Assembly (NCBI GenBank): GCA_947625655.1
Contig: CANQPD010000010.1
Coordinates: forward strand, 25,357-89,356
Source of the DNA: an uncultured Dysosmobacter sp.
Lineage (GTDB): Bacteria; Bacillota; Clostridia; Oscillospirales; Oscillospiraceae
Length of the DNA stretch: 64,000 bases
Direction of reading: 5' to 3'
Shown: in pieces, positions 8,362 through 16,166 of the stretch
How the letters are laid out: the number at the start of each line of letters is the position of its first letter
Numbering within the stretch: position 1 is the first letter of the stretch
Position numbers and translations under genes: made by a program
Notes under the pieces: generated by a model
What the model was told of the DNA's origin: nothing
The model's database searches: none
The model's input: only the letters and a program-made list of their open reading frames with translations

Positions 8362-8790
8362 ATGAAGTTAGAAGAAAAAATCGTTTTGTTGCGGAAAGAG
8401 AAAGGATTAACACAACTTCAGGCCGCAGAGAAGCTCAATGTATCCAGACAAGCAATCTCTAAATGGGAGTCTGGATCAGCGGTGCCCTCAATAGATAATT
8501 TGAAATATCTTGGGGAGCTGTACGGTGTGCCGGTTGATTATCTGCTGAACGATGATATGGAATGTATCAGCCGGCAGGAAGATGTAGCGGAGAAGCCAAT
8601 CGAGCATCAGAGAGGAAGAAAAAGGTCCAGGTGGCTGATTTTAGCAGCGTGTATCATTGCCGTTGCCGTGGCAGGAGTATTGATTTACGGAAAGGCGTTG
8701 ACTGGACAACCTCATAATTTTGACTTCGAGGAAATGGAGCGTGATAGCTGGGAAACTACGGAGACAGGTGATTTTTCAATAAAATGGTAA
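8362..8790 (+). CDS. XRE-family regulator with C-terminal membrane anchor
   Basis: 142 residues. An HTH_3 domain spans about residues 1-62 (LRKEKGLTQLQAAEKLNVSRQAISKWESGSAVPSIDNLKYLGELYGVPVDYLL). A basic linker is followed by one transmembrane helix (WLILAACIIAVAVAGVLIYG) and a short outer tail. The gene opens an AT-richer patch (about 8.14-9.72 kb) whose base and codon use differ from the GC-rich surroundings, suggesting horizontal acquisition. A likely operator and promoter lie upstream; the target may be its own operon. Confidence 0.85.
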   Translation: MKLEEKIVLLRKEKGLTQLQAAEKLNVSRQAISKWESGSAVPSIDNLKYLGELYGVPVDYLLNDDMECISRQEDVAEKPIEHQRGRKRSRWLILAACIIAVAVAGVLIYGKALTGQPHNFDFEEMERDSWETTETGDFSIKW

Positions 8791-8809
8791 CTATGGGGGA
8801 GGTGAAAAA

Positions 8810-9214
8810 ATGCGCAGAATCGTGTGCTTGGTAATGGTATGTGTGAGCATTTTTAATTGCTTTTGTATGAGTGCCGGAGCTGTAGATATTGCTGCTTCAG
8901 AAAATGGGGCTTTTGTGGTCATGCGGGCGTCTGGGTCTTTCAATATGAGTGTAGGAGCCTATGAACGGACGGCTGCAAATACAACATTTCCGCTGGCGGC
9001 CAGAGAGACAGTACATATCCGAGCAAACTATGCTCCGGAAGATGCCAGTATGGATTTCGGGTTGATTGATCCAGATGGAATCTTCCATTATATTAATGTG
9101 ACAACAGGAACTATAGATGTCACAATTGAGGTGCCTGAAAACGGCAATTATACGCTGGCCATTAGAAATAATTCTGGAAATACAGTTAAGGTATCTGGAT
9201 TCGTAAACTATTAA
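8810..9214 (+). CDS. Small secreted protein of unknown function
   Basis: 134 residues with a clear signal peptide (MRRIVCLVMVCVSIFNCFCMSAGA, cleavage near residue 24). The mature part is rich in beta-prone stretches (VDVTIEVPENGNYTLAIRNNSGNTVKVSGFVNY-like C-terminus), suggesting a small beta-sandwich; no family recognised. GGGGGAGGTGAAAAA precedes the ATG by 5 bases. It starts 19 bp after the XRE/anchor gene and is probably co-transcribed. AT-rich codon use is shared with its neighbour. Confidence 0.7.
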   Translation: MRRIVCLVMVCVSIFNCFCMSAGAVDIAASENGAFVVMRASGSFNMSVGAYERTAANTTFPLAARETVHIRANYAPEDASMDFGLIDPDGIFHYINVTTGTIDVTIEVPENGNYTLAIRNNSGNTVKVSGFVNY

Positions 9215-9365
9215 AAGATTGATTTGAACGTAGAGATGAGCAAATCATTTTTGACTGAGGAGGGTGTAAAATTATGGTCCCTTGATTCTCTGTTTACTGC
9301 TCAAGATGTTATCAGTTTGAGTCGCTCTCTCACCTGCACTGCCAGCAATGTCTCAGAGGAATAAC

Positions 9366-9557
9366 ATGAAGAAAATTATCATCACTTATGTAAAACAAGT
9401 TCTTCGTTTCTTAGCTACCTTTTTATTTGGGGTTTTTTTCGTTCGAGCATTATACAACCACAACTTTGATATCTTCTACTTTCGAGAGAATTCCTACGTT
9501 GTATACGCAATTTTGTACTTATCCGGCATAGTTGTCTGCTGTTGTATGCGCAAATAA
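9366..9557 (+). CDS. Small two-helix membrane protein, unknown function
   Basis: 63 residues starting MKKIIITYVKQVLRFLATFL, with two hydrophobic segments (about 10-27 and 44-60) and a CCCMRK end. I prefer ATG 9366, which has AGAGGA seven bases upstream, over the in-frame ATG at 9348. No family recognised. It belongs to the AT-rich patch. The next 175 bp show nothing beyond short AT-rich sequence. Confidence 0.5.
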   Translation: MKKIIITYVKQVLRFLATFLFGVFFVRALYNHNFDIFYFRENSYVVYAILYLSGIVVCCCMRK

Positions 9558-9733
9558 AGACTGCATCTCAATTAAAATATAATATAATGCTACATAAAAC
9601 TGAGTGCCAACATGCTCCCAGTTTTAGGATCACGCTCCATTTTTATAATGGTTAAACCGCTATGCGGTTATTTTCCTGAATAAGTTGGCACTCTCCGAGT
9701 GGTATACACGCCTTTACGCCTAGCCAAGAAACC

Positions 9734-9770
9734 ATCCAGGCCGGCAGCGATTGCTGCCGGCCTGGATGAT
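9734..9770. terminator. Terminator hairpin downstream of the second AraC gene
   Basis: Inverted repeat ATCCAGGCCGGCAGC (9734-9748) / GCTGCCGGCCTGGAT (9752-9766) with a very short loop; serves the minus-strand AraC gene ending at 9770. Confidence 0.7.
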
Positions 9771-10663
9771 TATTCTCCCCCTGCCGGGCCCTCCCGGCCG
9801 CCGGCCTGGAAGGACTGGCGGAACTTCCGGGGCGCCATGCCGGTATGCTTGGAGAACTGCTGGTCGAAATAATTCTGGGTGTCATACCCCACCATCTCGG
9901 CGATGCGGGAGATGGGCAGGTCCGTGGAGATCAGCAGGTTCTGGGCCTCGCCGATGCGGCGGCGCAGCAGGTACTGCCGGGGGGAGTAGCCGCTGGCCTC
10001 CTTGAAGACATGGGCCAGGTAGTAGGGGCTGACGTGGAGGGCCTGCCCGATCTGCTGGAGGGTCAGGGGCTCGCTGTAATGCCGGTCGATATAGTCCTGC
10101 ACCTGCTTTCCGAGAGACGCCGGCTCCGGGTTGGCGGGGGCCCGCAGGGAGACGGAGCCGGAGATGGTCAGCGCCCGGTCCAGCAGCGCCAGCATCAGCC
10201 GGTGGCAGAAGACCTCGCAGTCAGGGCGGTCCTCGGAGAGGTAGCGGTAAATCAGCTGGTACAGCGTCCGCAGGTCGGGCAGCTCCTCGCCCACGGGATA
10301 GACCGGGGAGGCGTCCTCCGCCGCCAGGGCGTTTTCCCGCAGACCCGGCAGGCGCAGCCCGCCCACGGCGATGCAGCTGCTGGCGAAGGGGGTGTTGGAC
10401 AGCTCGTCATGGACCACGCCGCTGTTGAAGATCAGCAGATCCCCCGCCTGCACATCATATGCCGTCTCGCCGATCAGAAAGCGGGCGCTGCCCTCTTCCA
10501 CCAGCAGCACCTCCACAAAATCCGGGTGGGCGTGGAGCAGCCGGGGATGGGCCCGGTCGGAAAACAGCCGGCGGCTGACATAGAGCAGCCGGGGCATGGT
10601 GTCCGATGTGAAGGCGGGGTGATAATTCCGCTTGACAAAGCACTGCACTTGTAGGTCCTGCAT
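9770..10663 (-). CDS. AraC-family transcriptional regulator
   Basis: 297 residues. The N-terminal cupin part has HAHPDFVEVLLVEEGSARFLIGETAYDVQAGDLLIFNSGVVHDE; the C-terminal AraC domain has LTLQQIGQALHVSPYYLAHVFKEASGYSPRQYLLRRRIGEAQNLL and ISRIAEMVGYDTQNYFDQQFSKHTGMAPRKFRQ. AAGGAGGA lies before ATG 10663. It stands alone on the minus strand; this type often senses plant-derived sugars or other carbon compounds, but no target gene is adjacent. The 275 bp upstream (10664-10938) holds its promoter region and, on the plus strand, that of a micro-ORF. Confidence 0.88.
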   Translation of the reverse strand: MQDLQVQCFVKRNYHPAFTSDTMPRLLYVSRRLFSDRAHPRLLHAHPDFVEVLLVEEGSARFLIGETAYDVQAGDLLIFNSGVVHDELSNTPFASSCIAVGGLRLPGLRENALAAEDASPVYPVGEELPDLRTLYQLIYRYLSEDRPDCEVFCHRLMLALLDRALTISGSVSLRAPANPEPASLGKQVQDYIDRHYSEPLTLQQIGQALHVSPYYLAHVFKEASGYSPRQYLLRRRIGEAQNLLISTDLPISRIAEMVGYDTQNYFDQQFSKHTGMAPRKFRQSFQAGGREGPAGGE

Positions 10664-10938
10664 GGGTCAGGTCCTCCTTCAGGGGGCCGCCCCGGGGACA
10701 GGGGCAGCAAGATTTTATAAAAACAGCGGGGCGCCGCCGCCAGTCCGCCGGGGGGAGAGGCGGAAAAATCCGGGCGGAATGTCCCGGCAAACGGCCCGGC
10801 GCCCGCATTTGCGGCGGGATTTGAAGCCAAAACGGGCAAAATGGCAACATGCATAAAACAGAGCAAGAAATTTAATGCAAAACGCCCAAACACATGGTAT
10901 CATAAAGCCAACATCCAGAAAGAAGGAGGTGCCCCGAC

Positions 10939-10998
10939 ATGCTGTACGCGGCTGTTTCCATCATCGTGCTGGGCGGTGCCATGTGCCTGACCCGCTGA
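10939..10998 (+). CDS. 19-residue hydrophobic micro-ORF
   Basis: ATG 10939 to TGA 10996-10998 encodes MLYAAVSIIVLGGAMCLTR, a single short hydrophobic helix ending in arginine. AAGAAGGAGGTG sits 7 bases before the ATG, and a clean terminator follows 22 bp after the stop, so it looks like an independent transcription unit. A -10-like TATCAT lies at 10898-10903. A similar micro-ORF (33 residues, also with M-x-LTR) occurs at 37422-37523, likewise beside an iron alcohol dehydrogenase gene. Function unknown. Confidence 0.55.
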   Translation: MLYAAVSIIVLGGAMCLTR

Positions 10999-11020
10999 AC
11001 CCCGGCACCCTGAATATTCC

Positions 11021-11050
11021 AAGCGGCTTCCGCCAGGGAGCCGCTTTTTT
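11021..11050 (+). terminator. Terminator after the micro-ORF
   Basis: AAGCGGCT (11021-11028) / AGCCGCTT (11039-11046) stem, 10-base loop, then TTTT. Confidence 0.75.
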
Positions 11051-11054
11051 GCGC

Positions 11055-12239
11055 TCAGCGCTCTGCCGCCAGGCGCAGGATGGCCTGCATCTCCTCCGGG
11101 CCGATCTTTACGAAATTGCCGAAGGGGAAGCCGCCGGGCTTCTCCGCCCGGTGGGCGGCCATGGCGGGGATATCCTCCGCCCTGGCACCGATCTCGGCGA
11201 AGGTGGTGGGCATCCCCAGGGCGCGGAAGAAGTCCCGCAGGCGGGCGACGCCCTCCCGGGCGGTGCGCTCCGGGCGGGCGAAGTCCATCTCGCAGCCGAA
11301 GACGTTCACGGCGAACCGGGCAAAGCGCATGGGATCGTGGGACAGCACATACTCCATCCAGGCGGGCATCACCACCGCCAGGCCCGCGCCGTGGGCGCAG
11401 TCGTAAAAGGCGGACAGCTCGTGCTCGATCTGGTGGCTGGCCCAGTCCTGGTCCCGGCCCACGCCGCAGGAGTTGTTGTGGGCCAGCATCCCCGCCCACA
11501 TCAGATCCGCCCGGGCGGCGTAGTCGCCGGGATCGGCGATGGCTTTTGAGGCGGCGTCCACGATGGTTTTCAAAAGGGCCTCGCAGAGGCGGTCCGTCAG
11601 GGCGACGTCCGGGGTGTTGGAGAAGTACCGCTCGCAGATGTGGGCCATCATGTCCACCGCGCCGCTGGCGGTCTGATAGGCCGGCAGGGAGCAGGTCAGC
11701 CGGGGGTCCAGCACGGCGAATTTGGGCCGGATGACGTCCGTCTTGGGGCAGCCCCATTTGAGATTGCCCTCCTCCAGGGTGATCACGCAGCTGTCGCTGC
11801 CCTCGCTGCCCGCAGCGGCGATGGTCAGCACCACGCCCACCGGCAGGGTGGACTCGATCCTGGCCTTGCCGGTGAAGAAATCCCAGAAGTCGCCGTCGTA
11901 GAGCGCGCCGAAGCCGATGGCCTTGGCGGTGTCGATGACGCTGCCGCCGCCCAGGGCCAGCAGGAAGTCGCAGCCCTCCCGGCGGACGGTCTCGATGCCC
12001 TCATAGACCTTGCCGCTGCGGGGATTGGCCTGGACGCCGCCCAGCTCTGTGAAGGGGATGCCCGCATCGGTCAAAGAGGCGGTGACGGTGTCATAGGCGC
12101 CGTTGCGCTTGACGGAGCCGCCGCCGTACACCAGCAGCACCCTGGTGCCGCCGAACCGCCGCACCAGCGCGCCGGTGTTTTTTTCCTCCCCATCGCCGAA
12201 GGCGAACAGGGTGGGAGAGTAGAAAGTAAAGTTGTTCAT
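11055..12239 (-). CDS. Iron-containing alcohol dehydrogenase (butanol dehydrogenase-like)
   Basis: 394 residues, PF00465 type. NAD(P) site LLALGGGSVIDTAKAIGFG; metal-binding region SGAVDMMAHICERYF and HQIEHELSAFYDCAHGAGLA supplying the Asp/His ligands. Reduces aldehydes to alcohols or the reverse, usually with NADPH in the BdhA/YqhD branch. A 392-residue paralogue lies at 37553-38731. ATG 12239 is preceded by GGAGGTTCTCGC. It is downstream of a 2-hydroxyacid dehydrogenase on the same strand with 86 bp between them. Confidence 0.93.
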   Translation of the reverse strand: MNNFTFYSPTLFAFGDGEEKNTGALVRRFGGTRVLLVYGGGSVKRNGAYDTVTASLTDAGIPFTELGGVQANPRSGKVYEGIETVRREGCDFLLALGGGSVIDTAKAIGFGALYDGDFWDFFTGKARIESTLPVGVVLTIAAAGSEGSDSCVITLEEGNLKWGCPKTDVIRPKFAVLDPRLTCSLPAYQTASGAVDMMAHICERYFSNTPDVALTDRLCEALLKTIVDAASKAIADPGDYAARADLMWAGMLAHNNSCGVGRDQDWASHQIEHELSAFYDCAHGAGLAVVMPAWMEYVLSHDPMRFARFAVNVFGCEMDFARPERTAREGVARLRDFFRALGMPTTFAEIGARAEDIPAMAAHRAEKPGGFPFGNFVKIGPEEMQAILRLAAER

Positions 12240-12325
12240 GCGAGAACCTCCGTTTCAAAGATGGGGTGGATGTCCGCCCTGGCGGACGGGGCAAGCCTTC
12301 CGTCCCCGGCCAGGGGGAACTATCC

Positions 12326-13297
12326 TCAGTATCCCAGCGTCCGGTCCACCAGCCCATTCAAGGGCTGACCGGCGGCATAGCTGGCAAGATCGGCGCAGAA
12401 CATTTCCACATTGATGTCGCAGGTGTAGCCCAGGGTCATGTTGCCGGAGACATGGGGCGTCAGGATCAGATTTTTGGTGTCCCACAGGGGATGGTCGCTG
12501 GGCAGCGGCTCCGGATCCATGACGTCCAGCGCCGCGCCTGCCAGCTTCCCGCTGTTCAGGGCCTCCATCAGCGGCTCCTGCTCGATGGCGGTGCCCCGGC
12601 CCACGTTGATGACATAGGCGTCGGCAGGCAGCAGGGCGATGCGTTCCCGGTTCAGGATGTGGACAGTCTCCGCCGTGCCGGGCAGGGCCATGACCAGGAT
12701 CTTTGTCTTGGGCAGCACCTCGTTCAGCCGGGAGATGGGCAGCACCTCGTCAAAGGCGGGATGGGCCCTTCCGCTGCGGCTGAGGCCCACCACCCGGGCG
12801 GCGCCCATGCCCCGGACCCGCTCCGCCACATTGACGCCGATGTTGCCGGTGCCCAGGATGGTGAACTCGTTGTCCCGAATGGAGCGGATGGGCAGCTGGT
12901 TGGACCAGCCGTGGTTCCGCACCACCTCCTCATATTCCGGCATCCGCCGCAGCAGCATCAGCGTGACCATGACCACATGCTCGGCGATGGTGACGCCGTA
13001 GCCGTTGGAGTTGGTCAGGATGCAGTCGGGATTTGCGAAGATGGACGGGTCCTTGCAGTAGGGGTCCACCCCGGCGAAGGAGCAGCAGTACCACTTCAGC
13101 GAAGCGGGGGCCGCCCGCAGCAGCTCCGGGGAGTGGGCGTACAGCACCTCGCAGTGTTGGACACAGACCTTGGCCTCCTCAAACTGGTCCAGGGTGAAGA
13201 AGTGGGGGACGAACCCCGCCGCCCCGGCGGCCTTTTGGATCTGCGCCCTGTGGGCGTCCGTCAGAAATTCCAGATAAATGCAGATATCACGGCTCAT
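12326..13297 (-). CDS. D-2-hydroxyacid dehydrogenase (NAD-dependent)
   Basis: 323 residues. Rossmann motif GTGNIG at about 149-154; catalytic arginine R234 in NVGRGTA, E263 in DVMDPEPLPSDHPLW and H282 in LTPHVSGN form the family Arg-Glu-His set. Interconverts a 2-keto acid and a D-2-hydroxy acid; the substrate is not identifiable. AGGAGGTCTATCAC precedes ATG 13297. It may be co-transcribed with the alcohol dehydrogenase downstream. Confidence 0.9.
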   Translation of the reverse strand: MSRDICIYLEFLTDAHRAQIQKAAGAAGFVPHFFTLDQFEEAKVCVQHCEVLYAHSPELLRAAPASLKWYCCSFAGVDPYCKDPSIFANPDCILTNSNGYGVTIAEHVVMVTLMLLRRMPEYEEVVRNHGWSNQLPIRSIRDNEFTILGTGNIGVNVAERVRGMGAARVVGLSRSGRAHPAFDEVLPISRLNEVLPKTKILVMALPGTAETVHILNRERIALLPADAYVINVGRGTAIEQEPLMEALNSGKLAGAALDVMDPEPLPSDHPLWDTKNLILTPHVSGNMTLGYTCDINVEMFCADLASYAAGQPLNGLVDRTLGY

Positions 13298-13317
13298 GTG
13301 ATAGACCTCCTGATATG

Positions 13318-13448
13318 AATTGACAATTGATAATTGACAATTGACAATTACGGGGGGAACAGAGGGGCCGCCTACGGCGGCAATTTTGAATCATTCGCCC
13401 CAGGCGAATTCCTTCATTGTTCATTGTCAATTGTCCATTGTCAATTGT
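13318..13448. repeat. MITE-like inverted repeat built of ATTGACAAT units
   Basis: Left arm (13318-13350) is reiterated ATTGACAATTG-type units; right arm (13413-13448) is the inverted counterpart (CATTGTCAATTG). The interior holds small hairpins (GCCGCCTACGGCGGC, TTCGCCCCAGGCGAA). The right arm overlaps the last codons of the FAD oxidoreductase gene. Confidence 0.65.
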
Positions 13449-15025
13449 TTTACGATCTGCTCCGCGCAGCGCATTCCGTCCGCTGCGGCGGAGAGGATGC
13501 CGCCGGCATAGCCCGCCCCCTCGCCGCAGGGGTACAGGCCCCGAAGGCCGGACTGGCATGTTTCATCCCGGGGGATGCGCACCGGGGAGGAGCTGCGGCT
13601 CTCCACGGCGGTCAGCACCGCGTCGGGGGCGTCATAGCCCCGGAGCTTCCGGCCCAGAATGGGCAGGGCCTCCGCCAGGGCGTCCGTCACAAAGGGCGGC
13701 AGGCACTCATGCAGATCCGCCCAGGTGACGCCGGGACGGTAGCTGGGCGTGACCCGGCCGGGCCCTGCGGAGGGACGGCCCGCCAAAAAGTCCTCCACCC
13801 GCTGGGCGGGAGCCCGGTAGCCGCCTCCGCCCAGGGCATAGGCGGCCGCCTCCAGCGTTCGCTGAAAGGCCACGCCCGCCAGGGGGCCGTCGCCGCCAAA
13901 GTCCTCCGGCATTACGTTCACCAGCAGCGCGCCGTTGATGTTCTCCCGGTCCCGGGCGAATTCGCTCATGCCGTTGGTGACCACCCGCCCCGTCTCCGAC
14001 GCGGCGGCCACCACCTCGCCGCCGGGGCAGACGCAGAAGGAGAAGACCCCCCGGCCGCTGGGCAGATGGCAGGACAGCTTATAGGTGGACGCGGGCAGGC
14101 CGGGGTGTCCGGCGTACTGCTTATATTGGGCCGCGTCGCAGTCCGCCTGCCGGTGCTCGACGCGGACGCCCACGGCAAAGGGCTTGGCCTCCATGGGCAC
14201 GCCCCGGGCATACAGCATCTCAAAGGTGTCCCGGGCGGAGTGGCCGGGGCACAGCACCAGGTGGCGGCAGGGAAGGGCGTAGGGGCCATCCGGCCCGGCG
14301 GCGGTGATCCCAGCCAGCCGCCCGTCCCGGATGTCCAGATCTGTCAGCTGGCTCTCAAAGCGGATATCCGCCCCCAGGTCCAGCAGCTTTTGGCGCAGGT
14401 TTTTCAGGGCGATGTGGAGATAGTCCGTCCCCACGTGGGGCTTGGCGTCGATGAGGATGTCCTCCGGCGCGCCGCAGGACACCAGCTGCTCCAGAATGAA
14501 GCGGTGGCGGATGTCCCGGGTGCCGGTGTTCAGCTTGCCGTCGGAAAAGGCGCCGGCGCCGCCCTCGCCGAACTGGACGTTGCTGGCGGGGTCCAGGTCT
14601 CCCGTGGACCAGAAGCGCTCCACGTCGGCCTTCCGCCGCTCCACCGGGCGGCCCCGCTCCAGCAGGATGGGCCGCAGGCCCGCCTTTGCCAGCACCAGGG
14701 CGGCGAACAGTCCCGCCGGCCCCGCTCCCACGACGATGGGCGGGATCTCCGGCACAGGCGGTGGCGGGGGCAGGAGATAGCCGGGCTTCCGTGTCAGGCG
14801 GCTTACTTTTTTGCTGCGGCAGCGCTTCAAAACGGCGGCCTCGTCCTTCACCGCGGCCTCCACGGTGTAGACCAGGGACACGTCCTCCCGGGCGTCCACG
14901 CTGCGGCGCAGAACGCGCAGGGACAAAAGCTCCTTCTCCCGGACCTTCAGGACGCGGGCGGCCTCCGCCGTCAGCGCCGCCAGACCTGCGCCGGGAGCCA
15001 GCTTGATATTTTCAATCTTCAGCAA
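13427..15025 (-). CDS. FAD-dependent oxidoreductase (NAD-utilising dehydrogenase family)
   Basis: 532 residues. An N-terminal domain of about 95 residues (KIENIKLAPGAG... LRVLRRSVDAREDVSLVYTVEAAV) precedes the dinucleotide-binding motif IVVGAGPAGLFAALVLAKAG and ends with LRGLYPCGEGAGYAGGILSAAADG. This matches the widespread uncharacterised FAD protein family formerly called NAD-utilising dehydrogenases. The last residues (QLTMDN) are encoded by the right arm of the ATTGACAAT repeat, so the original C-terminus seems to have been replaced by element sequence. Confidence 0.85.
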   Translation of the reverse strand: MLKIENIKLAPGAGLAALTAEAARVLKVREKELLSLRVLRRSVDAREDVSLVYTVEAAVKDEAAVLKRCRSKKVSRLTRKPGYLLPPPPPVPEIPPIVVGAGPAGLFAALVLAKAGLRPILLERGRPVERRKADVERFWSTGDLDPASNVQFGEGGAGAFSDGKLNTGTRDIRHRFILEQLVSCGAPEDILIDAKPHVGTDYLHIALKNLRQKLLDLGADIRFESQLTDLDIRDGRLAGITAAGPDGPYALPCRHLVLCPGHSARDTFEMLYARGVPMEAKPFAVGVRVEHRQADCDAAQYKQYAGHPGLPASTYKLSCHLPSGRGVFSFCVCPGGEVVAAASETGRVVTNGMSEFARDRENINGALLVNVMPEDFGGDGPLAGVAFQRTLEAAAYALGGGGYRAPAQRVEDFLAGRPSAGPGRVTPSYRPGVTWADLHECLPPFVTDALAEALPILGRKLRGYDAPDAVLTAVESRSSSPVRIPRDETCQSGLRGLYPCGEGAGYAGGILSAAADGMRCAEQIVKQLTMDN

Positions 15026-15137
15026 GGCGGTTGGTTCCTTTCTGCGGTTTCCCTCCTATTTTAACACAGGTTTTCCCGGCTGAAAACCTGCTTTTGGAAT
15101 TTTTCCCCGCCGGCGGGGCATGCTGGAGGGGGAGGGG

Positions 15138-16007
15138 ATGGCAATGGCCGGACAGCCTTTTTTTGAGGGATGGTATTTCAAGCACCAGCAGGGGGACCGC
15201 ACGGCGGCCTTTATCCCGGCCCACCACCGGGATGGGGACGGCGTGTACACCGCCTCTTTGCAGATCATCACGGAGAGCCGGGCGGAATACATGGAGATCC
15301 CCCTCCGGGAGTTCCATATCAGGCGGAGGCCCTTCCGGGTGCGGTGCGGGGCCAGTGTGTTCAGTCCGGCGGGCTGCCGGATCGACTGCCTTTTCGGGCG
15401 GGAGCGGCTGACCGGGACGCTGCGCTACGGCCCCTGGGCCGTCCCCCGGGGCGATATCATGGGGCCGTTCCGCTTTGTGCCGGGGATGCAGTGCCGCCAC
15501 AGCGTCCTCAGCATGGCCCATTCCGTGGAGGGGACATTGACCCTTGCCGGACAGGCGCTGGACTTCCGGAAGGGGACTGGCTACGCGGAGGGGGACCGGG
15601 GCACGTCCTTCCCCAGCCGGTATCTGTGGACCCATGCCGCGCTGCCGGAGGGCAGCGTGATGCTGTCCGTGGCGGATGTCCCTTTCTGCGGGACCGGCTT
15701 CACCGGCTGCGTGGGCTTTGTGTGGATGAATGGCCGGGAGCTCCGCCTGGCGACCTACCGGGGTCTGCGGGTGCTGCGGGCCGGACCGGCGGGCGCGGCG
15801 GTCCGCCAGGGCGGCTGGGAGCTGACGGCGGAGCTGCTGGCGGCGCGGCCGCTGGAGCTGCGGGCGCCCCGGCGGGGGGAGATGGGCCGCACGATCCGGG
15901 AGAGCGCCGCCTGCCGCGTCCGATACCGCCTGCTGCGCCGGGGGGAATGTGTGCTGGACCGGGTCTGTGAGCAGGCCGGCTTTGAAGCGGACTGGCCGGA
16001 GACATGA
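15138..16007 (+). CDS. Tocopherol cyclase-family protein
   Basis: About 289 residues with the family start GQPFFEGWYFKHQQGDRTAAFIPAHHRD, a central YAEGDRGTSFPSRYLWTHA and late MNGRELRLATYRG. Bacterial members are lipocalin-like beta-barrel proteins of unknown role; anaerobic Firmicutes do not make tocopherol, so the name reflects homology only. The start is uncertain: ATG 15138 and 15144 follow GGAGGGGGAGG, and 15120 is also in frame. It is divergent from the FAD oxidoreductase. Confidence 0.85.
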   Translation: MAMAGQPFFEGWYFKHQQGDRTAAFIPAHHRDGDGVYTASLQIITESRAEYMEIPLREFHIRRRPFRVRCGASVFSPAGCRIDCLFGRERLTGTLRYGPWAVPRGDIMGPFRFVPGMQCRHSVLSMAHSVEGTLTLAGQALDFRKGTGYAEGDRGTSFPSRYLWTHAALPEGSVMLSVADVPFCGTGFTGCVGFVWMNGRELRLATYRGLRVLRAGPAGAAVRQGGWELTAELLAARPLELRAPRRGEMGRTIRESAACRVRYRLLRRGECVLDRVCEQAGFEADWPET

Positions 16008-16104
16008 GCGGCCCGCCGCACCCCGCGGGGAGGCAGGCCCACAGGCCTTGGAAAAGGCGGGGGAGAGGCGGCATTCACGTAAATCCTCCGGCAAACGGGC
16101 CATC

Positions 16105-16133
16105 TTGATTTGTTCACACTTTTCCTGTATGAT
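16105..16133 (+). promoter_or_regulatory. Sigma-A type promoter
   Basis: TTGATT (16105-16110), 17-bp spacer, TATGAT (16128-16133), 33 bp ahead of the next start codon. Confidence 0.7.
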
Positions 16134-16166
16134 GAAATTATCATAAAAAGAGAGAGGGAACAGCTT

